Of a stretch of DNA of 64,000 bases, positions 1 through 12,902 are shown piece after piece. The stretch is taken from positions 186,001-250,000 of the forward strand of contig JAQGBZ010000025.1 of assembly GCA_034687125.1 (NCBI GenBank), in the 5' to 3' direction. Positions within the stretch are counted from its first letter, which is position 1. Each line of letters begins with the position of its first letter. The DNA comes from Neelides folsomi. Lineage: Eukaryota > Arthropoda > Collembola > Neelipleona > Neelidae. The position numbers were made by a program, and so were the translations under genes. Under the pieces are notes generated by a model. The model worked only from the letters and a program-made list of their open reading frames with translations. It made no database searches and was not told the DNA's origin.

Positions 1-871
1 TTTTCAGAATCTAATCCTGGAAATGTTTGGCTTCGTCCTAATTCAGCTATTAAATATCCCGAGAAATCATACGAATACGTTGAAGGTGAAATAATTTATT
101 TACAAATTCACAATTTAAATATTTAAAGCTTTAGGCAATGGAAAAGTAACCAAAATTAAATTTCATTTGATCATTTCATTTATATTCAGATCGGTGCCAA
201 ATGAGCGTGAGAGATAAACTCAACGAAATGAGAACAAATCGTACTGGTTTATACAAACCAATTTCACTTGAATCTGCCGTTTTCCTTACACATAAATTCG
301 ACTATGCCGTGAAAAGGAAACCTTATAAGAAACAAAACCACGAAGGTTAAAAAACAATTATTAAATTAAGAATGATTTAATCATCCATCAACTAAATCAA
401 CTTACTGAATAATAACTAATGTAATTTTTATATCAAAATATTTCAGGTGAAAAGTATTTTCCTTTCCCTCGTCCAATTGAAGCATCAAGTAAGTTTAAAT
501 AATTCAAGAAACATAAAATAATTCCAATTTTTAATTAGTTCTGAAAGTATTGTACTTATACTTATCTTAAAATTCTGTTCATTTTGTCTTTTTTAGTCCA
601 AGCAGCCAAAGTTGCCGAAAGTCTTCAATTAATTGAAGCATTGACTTCAACCAAATGTCGCGGATTAGTCGAAAAAAGAATCTCTGATGAGTATCTCCTC
701 TTCCAAGTTCCTCATAATGTCCGGGAAAGCATTGACACACATGCCAAAGACTCAAGCGCCAATACAATTTTAAGAACAGATCCAATGATTGCTGCAGCTA
801 ATAAAAGACTTCTCTTAAAACTTAAAAATACAATGGTGAAGTCAAGATTCCATCAAGATCTATTCTGGTAG
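1..871 (+). CDS. 3' part of a spliced gene, protein of unknown function (last four exons)
   Basis: Four exons are read as 8-85, 190-345, 447-488 and 597-871, ending in TAG at 869-871. Every junction is GT-AG (donors at 86, 346 and 489; acceptors ending at 7, 189, 446 and 596). All introns have phase 1, so the exons join without a frame break. The first acceptor (ttttcag, 1-7) sits at the window edge, so the N-terminus lies outside. The visible part is about 183 residues. It is basic and mostly hydrophilic, contains the stretches NVWLRPNSAIKYPEK, RTNRTGLYKPISLESAVFLT and YFPFPRPIEASIQAAKVAES, and ends RFHQDLFW. There is no membrane segment and no domain I can name. Compatible phases and good codon structure make it a real gene. 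A mitochondrial or cytoskeletal role would be a guess, so no function is given. Confidence 0.8.
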
Positions 872-1005
872 ACGATCTCCATTATTATTAAAAATTAAAA
901 TTGTTAACTGGAACCCATAGATTTGAAAAAATCTGGCCAAACAATTCACATGTTAAAAATAATTAACGCATTCAGTAATAACACCTTTTTAACTTATGCG
1001 TTTCA

Positions 1006-1011
1006 AATAAA
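1006..1011 (+). terminator. Poly(A) signal AATAAA of the left-edge gene
   Basis: A canonical AATAAA lies 135 nt after the TAG stop of the left-edge gene. The spacing suits a short 3' UTR. The cleavage site is not visible directly. Confidence 0.55.
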
Positions 1012-4000
1012 GAAAATACCTATCTTGTAGAGAAATTCGCCATCTACAAAAACAATTTACTCGATTCCCATTAAATATTTGGAATGATTAATTATTTAAC
1101 CACAAACATGAAACAGCACAAAAATTCTAATTTAAACTTTGATGAGTATTCGCGGGATGTTTGTTTAGTTATGTATATAGATTACCTATACTCGTTCGAA
1201 AGGTAAAGAATTGGTCTAATTAAATCTCTTATAAAATTTTTGAACAAGTTAACTAGTTAATTATTATTAACGATTAAACAGGAGTTTAACTAAAAAGCCC
1301 TTTTTAATTAATTGTACAAACATAGTAACATAACTATGAAGTGGACTAAATGAGAAAGATATATTAAAATGCATTCAATTCATTTCACTTTTTCAATTTT
1401 GTAACTGTTACAACTAATGTAGTAATTCAAAATGAATTTAAATACCAAGGGATTTTTTAATTCTATGGCTCGTCCTTAAAAACGTAAAAATTTCATGCAG
1501 TTATCAATAAATTATCAAATCTCTAAATAAAACTTATTTTATTAAATTAACTTATCATTTATTTTTTAATTAACTTAATGTTGTTGTCAGATTTAATAAT
1601 CTTATAAATAAGTCTATGATGTAGAATTGATTATTTTGTCCAAATCTTAAAAAGTGAAGTAGGTACAAAGTTGTCTTGAAAGTTGTTTTGAGAATGGAAG
1701 TGGAATTCTTTTCTCCTTAACACAAATCTTGATCATCGAACCCCGACGTTTCCCTTCTCTTGAGTCAGTAGAATGAGAAAAAATAGGAGGACTGAAAGGA
1801 GGCAGAAGGGAAAAAGATCAATCCTCTCCACACCATACACATCTCCTTTTATTTCACACTCGCTCATATTTTATTCAGCCTCCGCTAAACCTCAGAGACA
1901 GATCTATTACCTCAACATCCTCTCTCCCCTTAAACCCTCTTTCCCAATTTTTCAACAAAGTCATACAATATTGTTGTAAAGGCTTGTAAAGTATTTAGGC
2001 ATATGAAGGGAGCCAAAATAGGGATTGATAAATTGATATAAAAGTTATAGACTCCCAATAATAAATATATGAACATCATATATCTGTAGGTTTATATTAT
2101 AGCCAAATAGCCACATTGTTGTGATCCTCTGGTTTTAATATTATTGGATCCAAATCCCGTAGCCCCTCCGGCCATCATTTAATCTATTTCTTATAAACTG
2201 CTCGAGCTCACAATAAGTGGAATATTATCCACTATTGGCGCACTTCCGAAAAGTATAGCTATACTGCATAGCTATATTTATATGGGAATATATCCCATAC
2301 ATAAAAATATATCTGTAATATAGGAATATCTTTGGCTCCACTCCTCGAACAGTCGTTGCCTAGAATTTTGATTTCATAGATTTTCTCTTCAAAATTTTAA
2401 TAAAGGGAAGTGAGAGCCAAAACTTGAACCAAGGAGCATTAAAGGCTATCATTATTAGGAAGAATCGTAAAGTGAAGAGAAATTATTTTCCCAAGCCCAA
2501 TGAATATTTGAATAAGAAACAGGAGAGAGATTTATTAATATTCTCATATTAATCCTTAATTCTTTTTATCTTCAATCTCCTTTATTGCTTTATATTTATT
2601 AGGCTTCGAAGCAGTAAAAGAACTTGAATGAGATTATCCTTTCCCTCTTATCTTTTTCTTCTTTATTAAATTTCAGTCTTTGTTTTGTTTCGCTCTTTAT
2701 CACTCCTTTGGCCAACTCAATTTATAATTTACTGCAATGAATAGTTAATTATCCTTAGAAGCATTTCATGATAAATGGATCAATGAATAAAAATTTCTTG
2801 TCATTTAATATACATCATACACAGTAATAAACTTATCCACCCCTACATTATTTATTCATATTCACTACACATGTAACCAGAAACGCAAATTGTAAATTAC
2901 AGGTTTATTCCAATTTATTACTCTTTTTAAGTAGGATGAAATGATGAGTTAAGGTGGTGGAAAAGGAACTTGGTTTCTCACTCAAAGTCACAAAGGTATA
3001 AACTTCCTTAACAATCTGCAAACTACCTTGAATGGAATCCTTTAGGCTCATCGTAGCACTGTTCTCTTACCAGTTCTTTAAAATTTAATTTGGGGAGAGA
3101 GCTCCTGAGAAGTTTACTTTTAATTTTCCAGACTTGCAACTTTTTCCCTCCACGGCCCACACATAAGAAAATGGCTTTTCTCCAGACGTCACATCTTCAC
3201 AGAAGACCCAAAAAGTAAAAGCCTTTTTGGCCTAAGCTGTCTCTTCAATGTGGATTTTTTCTTCATCCGTTTCATTCATTAGAAGTTTTTCTCAAGAAAT
3301 TAGCATTAACGTCTCTCATAAAAATTCCCTTTCTTATTATTCTTTTCACCCTATATTCATTATTTACTCAAAAAATGAAATTAGCCATATAATAATATTT
3401 ATCCGCCTCTATATTTTACTATACTTGCCTCTACATATAAAAATATATTACCACAATACCAACTGTAACTGTATGGTATATTGTAATACTCGTACTATAT
3501 GTTAAAGTAAAAATATGTATTATATTGTATACTATATATGGTGCATATACTGAAAATATTTGGATTTTATATAATTTTTCCTATAAGTAAAAAAAGACTT
3601 AAATTTTCTTTCTCTTCCCTTGGGATGCTTTGAACATTATTTTTGATATATTATTCGCATAACGTTAGATTGGCCCATGATTGGATGAATAGGATCTCAA
3701 AGAAGGGGGATCATAGGAAAGATGTAGGAGAAACTGAAGAAGCGAGATTTCAACACTTTCTTTTTCTCTCCTAGTAAATACTATTATAAAACGACCCTGT
3801 CTGAGGGATCAGAGCTTAAATGGCATTCACCCAAGCGCGTGCCCTATCTCCATCTTTGTCCCCTTCTTCCTTAAATATGAAAATATATGTACAGATAATA
3901 TACGTATTTATCTATAGTGAAGGAAAATAAACAAAATTGTGTAGGCAGTTTTCCTAAAGAGCCACATTACAAGAAAAGAGTTGAGTGAAAGAAAGAGCCG

Positions 4001-6197
4001 AGAAGGAATTCTTTAAAAAGGGCGTCTGTTTACTTCCCCAATTCTCTCCACCACTTGGGCCGAAGCCGACGAAGGAAGACAGCAAGGAAATACATTGGGA
4101 AACACCGACATTTTCTCTCCTTCATCTTTTATACCTTCATAAAGTGCTCTTGGCTTAGGGCAGAGTGGTTTCTCTCGTATATACATAATTTCTTTTTCCT
4201 CCTCACAGATAGGAACTTGGTACTTTTCTGTTCCAAGATCTTCTTTTTACTTTTCCAGATTCGCACATGAGATTCAGCTGATAAACTGAAGGAAAACTCC
4301 CACGCTCTCCATCTAAACACATCCACACATTGTATGGGATCATTGAGGACACTTTGGATTTCAATTTTTGTACAATTTGTCTCCAATTTCTTGGCCGTGT
4401 TTTATAAACAAGTAGGGAATGGAGAAATTTATGGACATTTCCCCATCAACCACGCAGATTCCTATGGATGAGCTATCGAGCTATTTGAAGATGAGAAAAT
4501 AGGGGAATAAAAGAAAGGGTGTGGGAATCAAATTGAAATTCAAAACTACCTCAACCATGAAATTTGTTCTTGATGCTTCAATCACACATGTAATAGCGGA
4601 AACGGGATGATGTAAAACATAAAAAAATCAATATCGATGCGGGCGATATAAAACCGTTAATAATTCATGAAATGAACAATTCATTAAAAATAAGTTTAGC
4701 AGAGATTTATATGAAATGTTCAAATATATGTACCTATAGTATATTTCCTGTATATTATTATGTTATGTAATGTATTTATGTATATAAGTATTTACAGATA
4801 TAACAATAATAAAGTTTTTCCCATTTTCTTTTATCAATCATTTGCACTTTAGTTAAAAAGTTGAAAATATGTACGCATAAGTTATCATAAAAATGATTAA
4901 AAAGGGAGTTCCATTCATATTGCATATCTACATTGGGTATATTAATTTTGATAAATAGGAGATGAAAAGAGGGAAAAAATATTTCTTTAACGAGACAGTC
5001 CATTAAACGCATAAAAAGTCGTTTGCAGGATACAGTCGATTAGGAGAGAAATGTGAATTTGTGAATATGAAAGAGATGGAATGCGTGTGAATCATTTATT
5101 TGATAAATCATTCACTCACTAGTGGATGGATGAAATTGGAAAGTTTTCCTTACATCGATTCAAGCCTTGAACCTATACTGATATTATACAGATATCATCC
5201 AGATATTATTATTATAATTACGGAAAGGAGTATATATATAACTTATGTAATATAAGTAAAACTACATAACATATAGAATACGGTATTATGCATATTATAG
5301 CATATCTTGAATGTATGAAAATCTCCTATCACTTTCCATTTTATTCGAACAAGAATCCGAGTCACATTCCAATAATATGCGACCAGGTTTTCCAATCCCA
5401 ACTTCATTGTTACACGGAATGGGATTAAATTCTGAGATGATTCTTTGAATACATAACGGGAATTCTAATCGTCTGGTCCTCGTTAGACGGGAAACGTGAA
5501 TGTCAGAGAGATTATCAAAATGGAAGTTTGGTGGCGTTTAATTGAATGGGAAACTGGAAGGGAACTGTAATATAATTACTAAATAATGAGAATAGTCTTT
5601 ATGAGTCGACTTGAGCATCTTTTGGATATCTCAATTAATTATTCATACATAACTGTACTGTGAGAAATTAGGTAAAGTTTTATGTATATGACAATTTTCA
5701 CTGTATTTTAAAACTTGCAATATCAACTCCAATATAAGCTAAAATATATATTAAATACAGTAAGTAGTTGCATAGTGTAAACTACATACTGTATTTATGT
5801 AGTGTTGCACTTATAAGTGTTATTATATAAGTTTCAAGAACGTGCTTTTCGTATGTGGAAGAAAGTAAATCATGATGAGACGTCGAGATAAAAATGGTCC
5901 TCATGATTCATTAGTTCAACTTGCTCCTTCCCTATCGCCCTCCCTTATTTCTCCAGCTTTCCGCGACATTACCAGCCTTGGCATTGAGAAGGAGAAGGAG
6001 GAGGATGAGGAATGGCGCTTTTACTGCGTGGAAGTGAAATGAAAGAATTTGAGCCTTCGGGAAAGTTAAGTGAAAAAGTGGAGGGGAAGTTTCACCTTTG
6101 CCTCTTGAGGTCTCATCGACTCGCGTGTCGCATTACACATGTCAAAAAGTTTCCCAAAATGATAAAGACACTCATGAAAATTTGACTTCATGAAATA

Positions 6198-6240
6198 CCT
6201 AACTAAACTAACATTAAGGTCTAACTAAAGTCTAACTAAC
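6198..6240. repeat. Short imperfect tandem repeat of CTAACTAA
   Basis: The unit ctaacta(a) recurs four times: as ctaactaaactaac at 6199-6212, then twice as tctaactaa separated by ag at 6220-6240. It is a minor local repeat with no evident function. Confidence 0.6.
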
Positions 6241-8407
6241 TTTATTATGAATTTCGGAATTTCATAAAAATTGGGCTTATGGGAGAAAGCAAATACATCT
6301 AATATTAAAAATTGTTGTTGATTGTTATATTTAAATAATATTTATAATGATTGGCTAGTGAAAATGATTTTCCTTTATTTTATCTTATTTTTCTTTAATT
6401 TCTTGAAGGAGTAGAATAAGGATTGAAGGATCTCGTTGATTAAGATTGGAACTGAATGAGTGCCACTTGATGGATTTTCTTCTCTAACTCTCTCTTATAA
6501 CATACCATACATGTAGTGCAAGTAGTCTTACTTATGTAATATTCTTTACGAGATTCTTCCGTGATGCGAAGTTCCATGTAAGAACTCAGAAGAAGTCTTA
6601 CACTCATCTTTTGATTTTTCTTCTCAGAAGAAGACCATTAGGAAATTTTGGAAATGATCTTACTTTCTCTTTCACATTTGAAGGATCAAATTACACTTGG
6701 GAGTCTTTCCTATGTAGTTACTTTCAAAATAACTTTATCTCGTCAATGTACAGTATTACATACATTACATACATGTACTGTACCATACAACCAAGTTTCT
6801 CTGTGCTTCTTATGGGAGTTGTGATACAGAATGTAGTTTTTCCTTAGTGTATTTGGATGGCCAATAGCTTCGATATTTGATTGGAGAGGAGAGTCATATG
6901 GATGCCATGTACCATACATATAATATGTACATATGGTATGTGTGGTACATATGGTTGGAGGATATTATATCTCTGAATCCCAATTACTTCTCCCATATAG
7001 GGGAAAGTGGGAAAGGAGGGGAAATGTGCAGTAAAATCCTCGTTTCACCTTCACCTGCTTCTCCACTTCCTCCCCATTTCCCCACCATCGTCAGATTGAG
7101 TCTTTTTCTTCCACTCGTGAACGTCGAGTGATGGTTCGCTTGAAGGTCCTCATCTCCTTTACGATGGCAATTCCCTCCGCCTCCTCCTGATCAACCAGAA
7201 TTTGGTCCCTTACTGTCATTTGTCTCTGGTCATGACGTGTCTCTAAATGAGAAAATTTCTACTTTATTTATTTCTTCAATACTCACATCCTAATGGCTCC
7301 TTGAGAGAGGGAAAAAAGAATGTGTAACCCCAACCTGGTCGACCTCCTTTTTAATCTATTATATGCCGGTGAAAAGAGTTTTGAAGAAGAGACAGAATGA
7401 GTGAGTGAGCATATTTTTCTTTCTCTCCCCTCTTGATTCTTACAACACGAAGGTTTCAAAGTTTCCTTTTTACGTGAACCCTTCATTTTTTAAACCCTTC
7501 AATTTTAAATGAAATAAGATGAGATGAAAAGTATGAAAAATGATTCCAATAAATCAATTTTACTTTAATTCAAACATGTCCGTGTCACACTGCAGATACA
7601 TTATAATACAAATACTGTATATTATATGGAATATTTGTATATCTTAATGATGAGGCCAAAGCTATAAGTACCTTATATGTAATATGTATTTGTAATGTAT
7701 ATAATTTGAATTTCCTCTCATCGACTTTTGTTAGTTAATTCAAGCAAAAATTGTTTATAATGTTTGTGCATTACATATTTTAACATGGATGTTTTTAAAA
7801 ATTATATTTTTTCTGTATTTATTATTTATTTACTAATGATATATACTAATGGTAGATATTGGTACATCGGTACATTGGTAAATAATATTTTTAATATGAA
7901 AAATTTTATTATTTTTTTTGGGAAGGATGAGAGAAAGAGAAATAAACATCGTTTTTCTTCATCAATGATTTTGGTCCTTGTACAAACAAGTTTCCTTCAA
8001 CTCTTCAACTTCTCAATCCCTGAGAGAACAAGATTGTAAAGGGGGAAGAAGGAAAAGCATTTAGAACACACCATTAGTATTCTTACCTTACAACCATCCT
8101 TTGCTTTTCATTATTTTCAAAATGCTGAGGAGGAGAAATGAATCATTGTATGAGAAAATATATGGAGGAAGATGAAGGTGCCCGTATCTTGCCGTTCCTT
8201 AAACCTTGTTGAAAGATGTTTATTGCTCCTCTATTACTAATACTTTGATACGGCCGCTCATCTTCCCTTTCTCAGTATTCACAAATTGGAGATGGGCTTA
8301 ATAGCCCTGAAAGATAATTTTGTTTACTCGGAAATAAATAGGGAAGTAGGAAGGATCCTTCACCCGCTAATGGGACTTTTAAAGGAGAGATTCAAATATT
8401 GATTTTT

Positions 8408-8441
8408 CAACTTCCATCCCAAACAGTTTGGGTGGAAGTTG
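8408..8441. repeat. Near-perfect palindrome
   Basis: The left arm 8408-8424 (caacttccatcccaaac) pairs with the right arm 8426-8441 (gtttgggtggaagttg). There is one bulged base and a single central base. It lies in a GC-richer island away from any gene. Confidence 0.85.
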
Positions 8442-9301
8442 GTCCAATAGAATTTTCCTTTCTCCTCCGGAATCGGAAAAGAGCTTAAATTCTTACCATT
8501 CTGTCTCAAGTATAAAGCCTTTTAAAAATTATTTATCTCTCCTTTCCTCCTCCTTATTGCCTGTGAAATGAAAAGGAGAAGAGAGACGACTCCGATAAAA
8601 TCTCTTTCAATTTCCTCTTTCTTCACAGAAGGAAAATAATTTAAATGATAGCTCAGTGCCAACTATAGAAAAAACCTTAGAAAAAAAGAATTATAAGTTT
8701 TTTAAGTTTAAGGAAAAAACATTTTTGGTAATTTTTGTTTCGAGTTATGAATTTTGTTTGAGTAAAAAGTTTATTTCGAATTATTCTCACAGTTAAAGAA
8801 TGTTCCCATTTAATAAGATAAGTTATATAATACAAGTATATATGTATAAGTTGAATAAGTTCCAATAGCTTCATATTCCTCAGAATGGGAAATGAATGCA
8901 GAAGGGAGTTGTTTAAATTAATAAAAGGAGAGAGAGAGGGATAGTGAATAAATAAATTAGTTTAGGATTTGGTTCACTCGTCTTCGGTTACACTTTCCTC
9001 CCTTTCCCTCATCTGATTTCGACTGACCGCATTCTCCGTAATGGGGTTCTTCTCTAGGGAGGTCACTTCGGAGGAGTTCCCACTCCATTCAAACCAACTT
9101 GCCGAACTTCCAAACCGAATCGTTTCAATCTCTTCATCGATGAACCAAAAGACGGTCGAATTAATGAGATTAATGAATATTCATTTGATCTCTTTTTCTT
9201 TTTAATATGGATAGAATTTTAAGAAAATTCTCATTTTTCATGATTTTTAAACTTTACTTTAGCTTTAGCTTAAAACCACCAACATTAAATTTTAACTGTA
9301 C

Positions 9302-9325
9302 AGGGTGATCCAAAATTTACGCAAG
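9302..9325 (+). mobile_element. Possible solo end of a TA-inserting DNA transposon
   Basis: The segment reads TA, then CAGGGTGATCCAAAATTTAC. TA plus CAGGG is typical of ends of Tc1/mariner-like elements and resembles the start of the element at 12326. I could not find a matching inverted end downstream, nor a transposase frame. It may be a decayed fragment or a chance match. Confidence 0.25.
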
Positions 9326-10381
9326 ATTTTATAAACCTGGTTAAGCATTTATAACTTCGTAAATTAAGGCTTGCTTGCAATATGGTTTGCATTGCTTTTT
9401 AGTTCTGAGCCTTTAATTACTGTATTTTGTTCGGTCTAATGAAACTCTTTGTTAGAGTGAAAATTAAGAAGAATTTAATAACTTGCTATTTACTTTATTA
9501 ATATGCTGCAAATGATGTTTTGGTCGAATCTCGCACCTCATTAGTGATTAATCTCCTAAATAGAGAAGTTTATGATTCCAATTTCCTGGCGACTGTAAAG
9601 GAAATGAACTTATTTAGAGTAATTATCCTCCCTGGTATTTAGGAACCATTTACACAAAATGTATTTGAACAGATTTGAAGGCTCTGAACAAGATAAGCGA
9701 AATTCAATGGATTTAATTCGAAATAAATAGACAGAAAAAGGAGCGCCATTTGAATTCATGATGTTTATTTCAACGAATATCATCCATGTGTTTTTGGCTA
9801 TAGAAAAAATGAACTTCTTCGATTGCGGCCATTCAAAGTCTTCCCCGATTAGGCCAACCATTCTCAGTTTGCTGAGATTTGGAGCTGAAGTTTGAAAAAA
9901 AAGTTTGATGTCTTTTTTGGTTCAATTCTGCTCAACTTTCGATTTTTCTCTGAAGGATATATACCTAGGAAAAAAGTTTATTTTAGATAAAGGCATCAAA
10001 TCTTATTTCAATTTAGAAAAGAGCAAAAATTTCAAGATTGGAAACTGAGGTTGAGCATCATTTAAAATGCAACTTTTATAAATAATAAAATCTGTTCATT
10101 TCGGTTTGGAATCTCTCAATAATTTATGCGAGTTGCTTAATGCATATTTTGTGTATAGTAGTTGTAAGATTTATGATAAAATATTTATGATGTTTTTACT
10201 TCCTCATAAATCTTACATTTGCAAATGGAATTTTATTTTAAGATTCTTATTGACCATAGAATGTAATAAAACTTTATTATAAATCCATCTACTTCAGGAA
10301 CATTTACGCAACTACATAATACAATACATACACACTTACATAAGTATACATTATATAATAATATGCATTGTCGACATAATA

Positions 10382-10440
10382 CATATTATGTATAATATGT
10401 ATCTGTATAATGTATGGTACATACAGATACACATAATATG
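10382..10440. repeat. Two-part hairpin with GTATCTGTAT stem
   Basis: The inner stem pairs gtatctgtat (10399-10408) with atacagatac (10421-10430) around a 12-nt loop. The outer stem pairs catattatgt (10382-10391) with acataatatg (10431-10440), with a 7-nt bulge on the left side. Both stems are perfect over 10 bp. It lies in a TACATA-rich tract. Confidence 0.75.
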
Positions 10441-11100
10441 TAATGGAATATGTAATATATAATAATAATGGCAATAAGTAGATGTAACTTGAGAGTCCCA
10501 ACGAGTGAGTTGACAAGAATTAGAAGTGGAATTACAAATGCTGGTCGAATCTTGAGTGAAGTGGAGAAGGAATGGAATTTGTAATATTCACTTTCAACCT
10601 CCTTCTTATAAGACTTATAACGTGCGGGAGAATCGGAGGAATGAAATTGGAAACACTTCACACTTTCTCTTCAAAGATGTGGAGAATTTAGGAATTGGAT
10701 CTTGTGGGGGAAATTACACCTCGTAAACGTTGTAAGTTGGGGCAAAGGAATGGTCCGCATCTTCTTCAATGTAAAGGACGGAAAGGACCAAGGTATGATG
10801 GAGAAAATAAATTGATGTTCAAGAACTTACGAGAGTCATTTAAGGAGTATTTAGATTAGGGCTAAATAGGAGAGTTACACGTGTATAGAGTGATATCGTG
10901 ATTTGTAGAGAGTTTATGCATCTTCAACTCTTAACGGAGTGACTGACGAGGAAGGAAAGAGCACTTGAGGAAGAGAAGTGACACTAATTTAATTGTGATG
11001 GTGTTACTTCTTTGCTCAACCAACCGTGGATTTCCTTCTGTGAAAAACTAACGACCCATTTTTGAAAGTCCATTCCTGACTTTTGTAGCTTGGAGCGGAG

Positions 11101-11200
11101 GGGAAAAAGCTTTCTTTCCTCACTCCACTATTTTACAATAAATGGGAGAGTGGAGGGAGTCGGGGAGTGGACAGCCAGGTAATAAAACTTTGAACAAACG
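11101..11200. repeat. Copy 1 of a diverged local duplication
   Basis: This segment contains aaaaagctttc, then ttttacaataaatggga, then gtggacag and aataaaact in order. The same words recur in the same order and spacing at about 11681-11760. The copies differ by many substitutions and small indels. No coding capacity is seen. Confidence 0.5.
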
Positions 11201-11680
11201 AGTTCTAACTCTTTACTGATAAATTGCCACAATCACCAGGAAGTTAATTCACCTTTACCTATATGGTATATGCACATTTAGAAAAATCTACTTTTATTTT
11301 ATTTACAAAATACTTACCTATTTAATAGAATGATTGTTTAATTGTATCTAAAAATCCTTAAAAATTTCAATTACTTGGAATAATTTTACGAAAGTGAAAT
11401 TGTAAAATTGCAAGTAAAATAGTAGAATAAAAATATAACAATATTTTTCAATGGTCATTGAAGCTGAAAACCCTTTATGCTATAAGTATAAAATTTTATT
11501 ATTTTTATTGGACATTTTACAACTTTTGTAAAATAGACAATTTTGAGGATTTAAACATTTCAACATTTTGGTAATTTAGAGTGGAATTTAGTTTGGAATC
11601 AAATTTTTTATGGGGATTTCATTCAGCCGTGTTCTTTTGTTTAATGGTAAAAATCAGATGACATTGTTGAAAAGTAGTTT

Positions 11681-11762
11681 TGTAAGAAAAGCTTTCAAGA
11701 CTTTTCCCCATTTTACAATAATGGGAAGGAGGAGGAGTAGACAGGTAGGCAATAAAACTCGG
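11681..11762. repeat. Copy 2 of a diverged local duplication
   Basis: This segment has aaaagctttc, ttttacaataatggga, gtagacag and aataaaact, matching the copy at 11101-11200 in order and direction about 580 bp downstream. Confidence 0.5.
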
Positions 11763-12325
11763 AGGAAAGTCATAGACTTTCTGTTCCATGTCTGAAGAAC
11801 AGCTTGTTCGGGCAAGACAACGGGTATAAAGCCATAAGCCATTTGGAATTTACAGACTGTGTCCATCAGGATGTTCCTTTCTGCCCTCTTAAACTTTCTA
11901 GTTTGAAAGTAGAGCAAGAATCATTCAAACACATTGGAAGACAATGGGGAAAGATCTTTATATACATTATTTGTATATAAGCCACTTTTAAGGGCTTTTT
12001 ATTCTCTCGTCTATTTGCCAAATGAGAAATCCAGAATGGTCGACCATTAAATTCCACTCTACATATAACGACCTTATATTTATGATTGTTTTTATTATTA
12101 TAAATCTGCTTAGAAATTTTTTTATAACTTTGGCCAATATGATATCGGGAAAATTTTTATGAATAATTCTTATTCAACTCGGATGTGTACGAGTGTTTGG
12201 AGTGCAAACGCGTTTCTTATAACCCTTTACACAAAGGCCTATGCCAATATACTAAATAAATATATTACTCAAATAGTTTCATTCTGTATAAACAAGTAAA
12301 AATAAAAGATGAATCGAGATATATA

Positions 12326-12900
12326 CAGGGAGGTATTCCATGCATTCGGAACGCTTTTGACATTATCATAAAATTTTCTTAATGTTATACAAATATTTTC
12401 CTCCAATTATACATTTTTTCGTTGTATATGATCTATTCTATAAAATAAAATTCATATTGTCTTTAAAATATAATGGGGAAGAAACTTAATTTCGTCTTAA
12501 AAGGTATGGTATAGGCTTACTTAAGTTTAAATCTCTCGTACCGAAAAATCCAAGTTTTTAAAGAATTTATCAATGATATTTGATTAGCGACAATTTCCAG
12601 ATATAAAAACCATATAGGATTAAGAATAAATGCAAAAATCTAAAGATTTCCTACACCTACTATGTGCAAATACCTAGAAATGTTAACCAAAATGTCATCG
12701 AGCCGATCTTTGGCGTTTAATGGAGTTTACCTACAATTCAAGTAAATTTCGTTAGTTGTCGATTGTGAAAGGGTCAAACGTGTCTATTCTGCGTGGGGAA
12801 TAAGACTTCACCTCTTTCACATCCACAAACGTCGATATATCGAAGATTTAAATAAGAAATATTAAATAAAGTAGCGTTCCGAATGCATGGAATACCTCTG
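12326..12900. mobile_element. MITE-like non-autonomous DNA transposon, 575 bp, TA target duplication
   Basis: The left end begins CAGGGAGGTATTCCATGCAT at 12326 and matches through ACGC at 12354. The reverse complement of the right end starts CAGAGGTATTCCATGCAT. Inside an outermost 2-nt length difference, the inverted repeats agree perfectly for about 24 bp. Both ends are bordered by TA (12324-12325 and 12901-12902), the target duplication of Tc1/mariner-type insertion. The interior is AT-rich with no long open frame, so the element cannot encode its own transposase. The good match of the ends suggests the insertion is not very old. Assignment to Tc1/mariner rests on the TA duplication alone. 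Confidence 0.88.
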
Positions 12901-12902
12901 TA

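Larger units (their letters stand above)
1012..9300. other. Intergenic or intronic AT-rich DNA, no gene supported
   Basis: Both strands carry only short open frames of under 100 codons with biased, low-complexity translations, as expected by chance at this base composition. Short GC-richer islands (about 3.66-4.1, 5.9-6.1, 7.0-7.2, 8.2-8.5 and 9.0-9.1 kb) alternate with AT-rich tracts full of TACATA/TATGTA words. It includes the palindrome at 8408 and the short repeat at 6198, listed separately. Confidence 0.6.

Noticed and set aside
9610-9861. Minus-strand frame near the CAGGG motif, considered as a transposase fragment
   Set aside because: No DDE/DDD signature or other mariner motif is visible.
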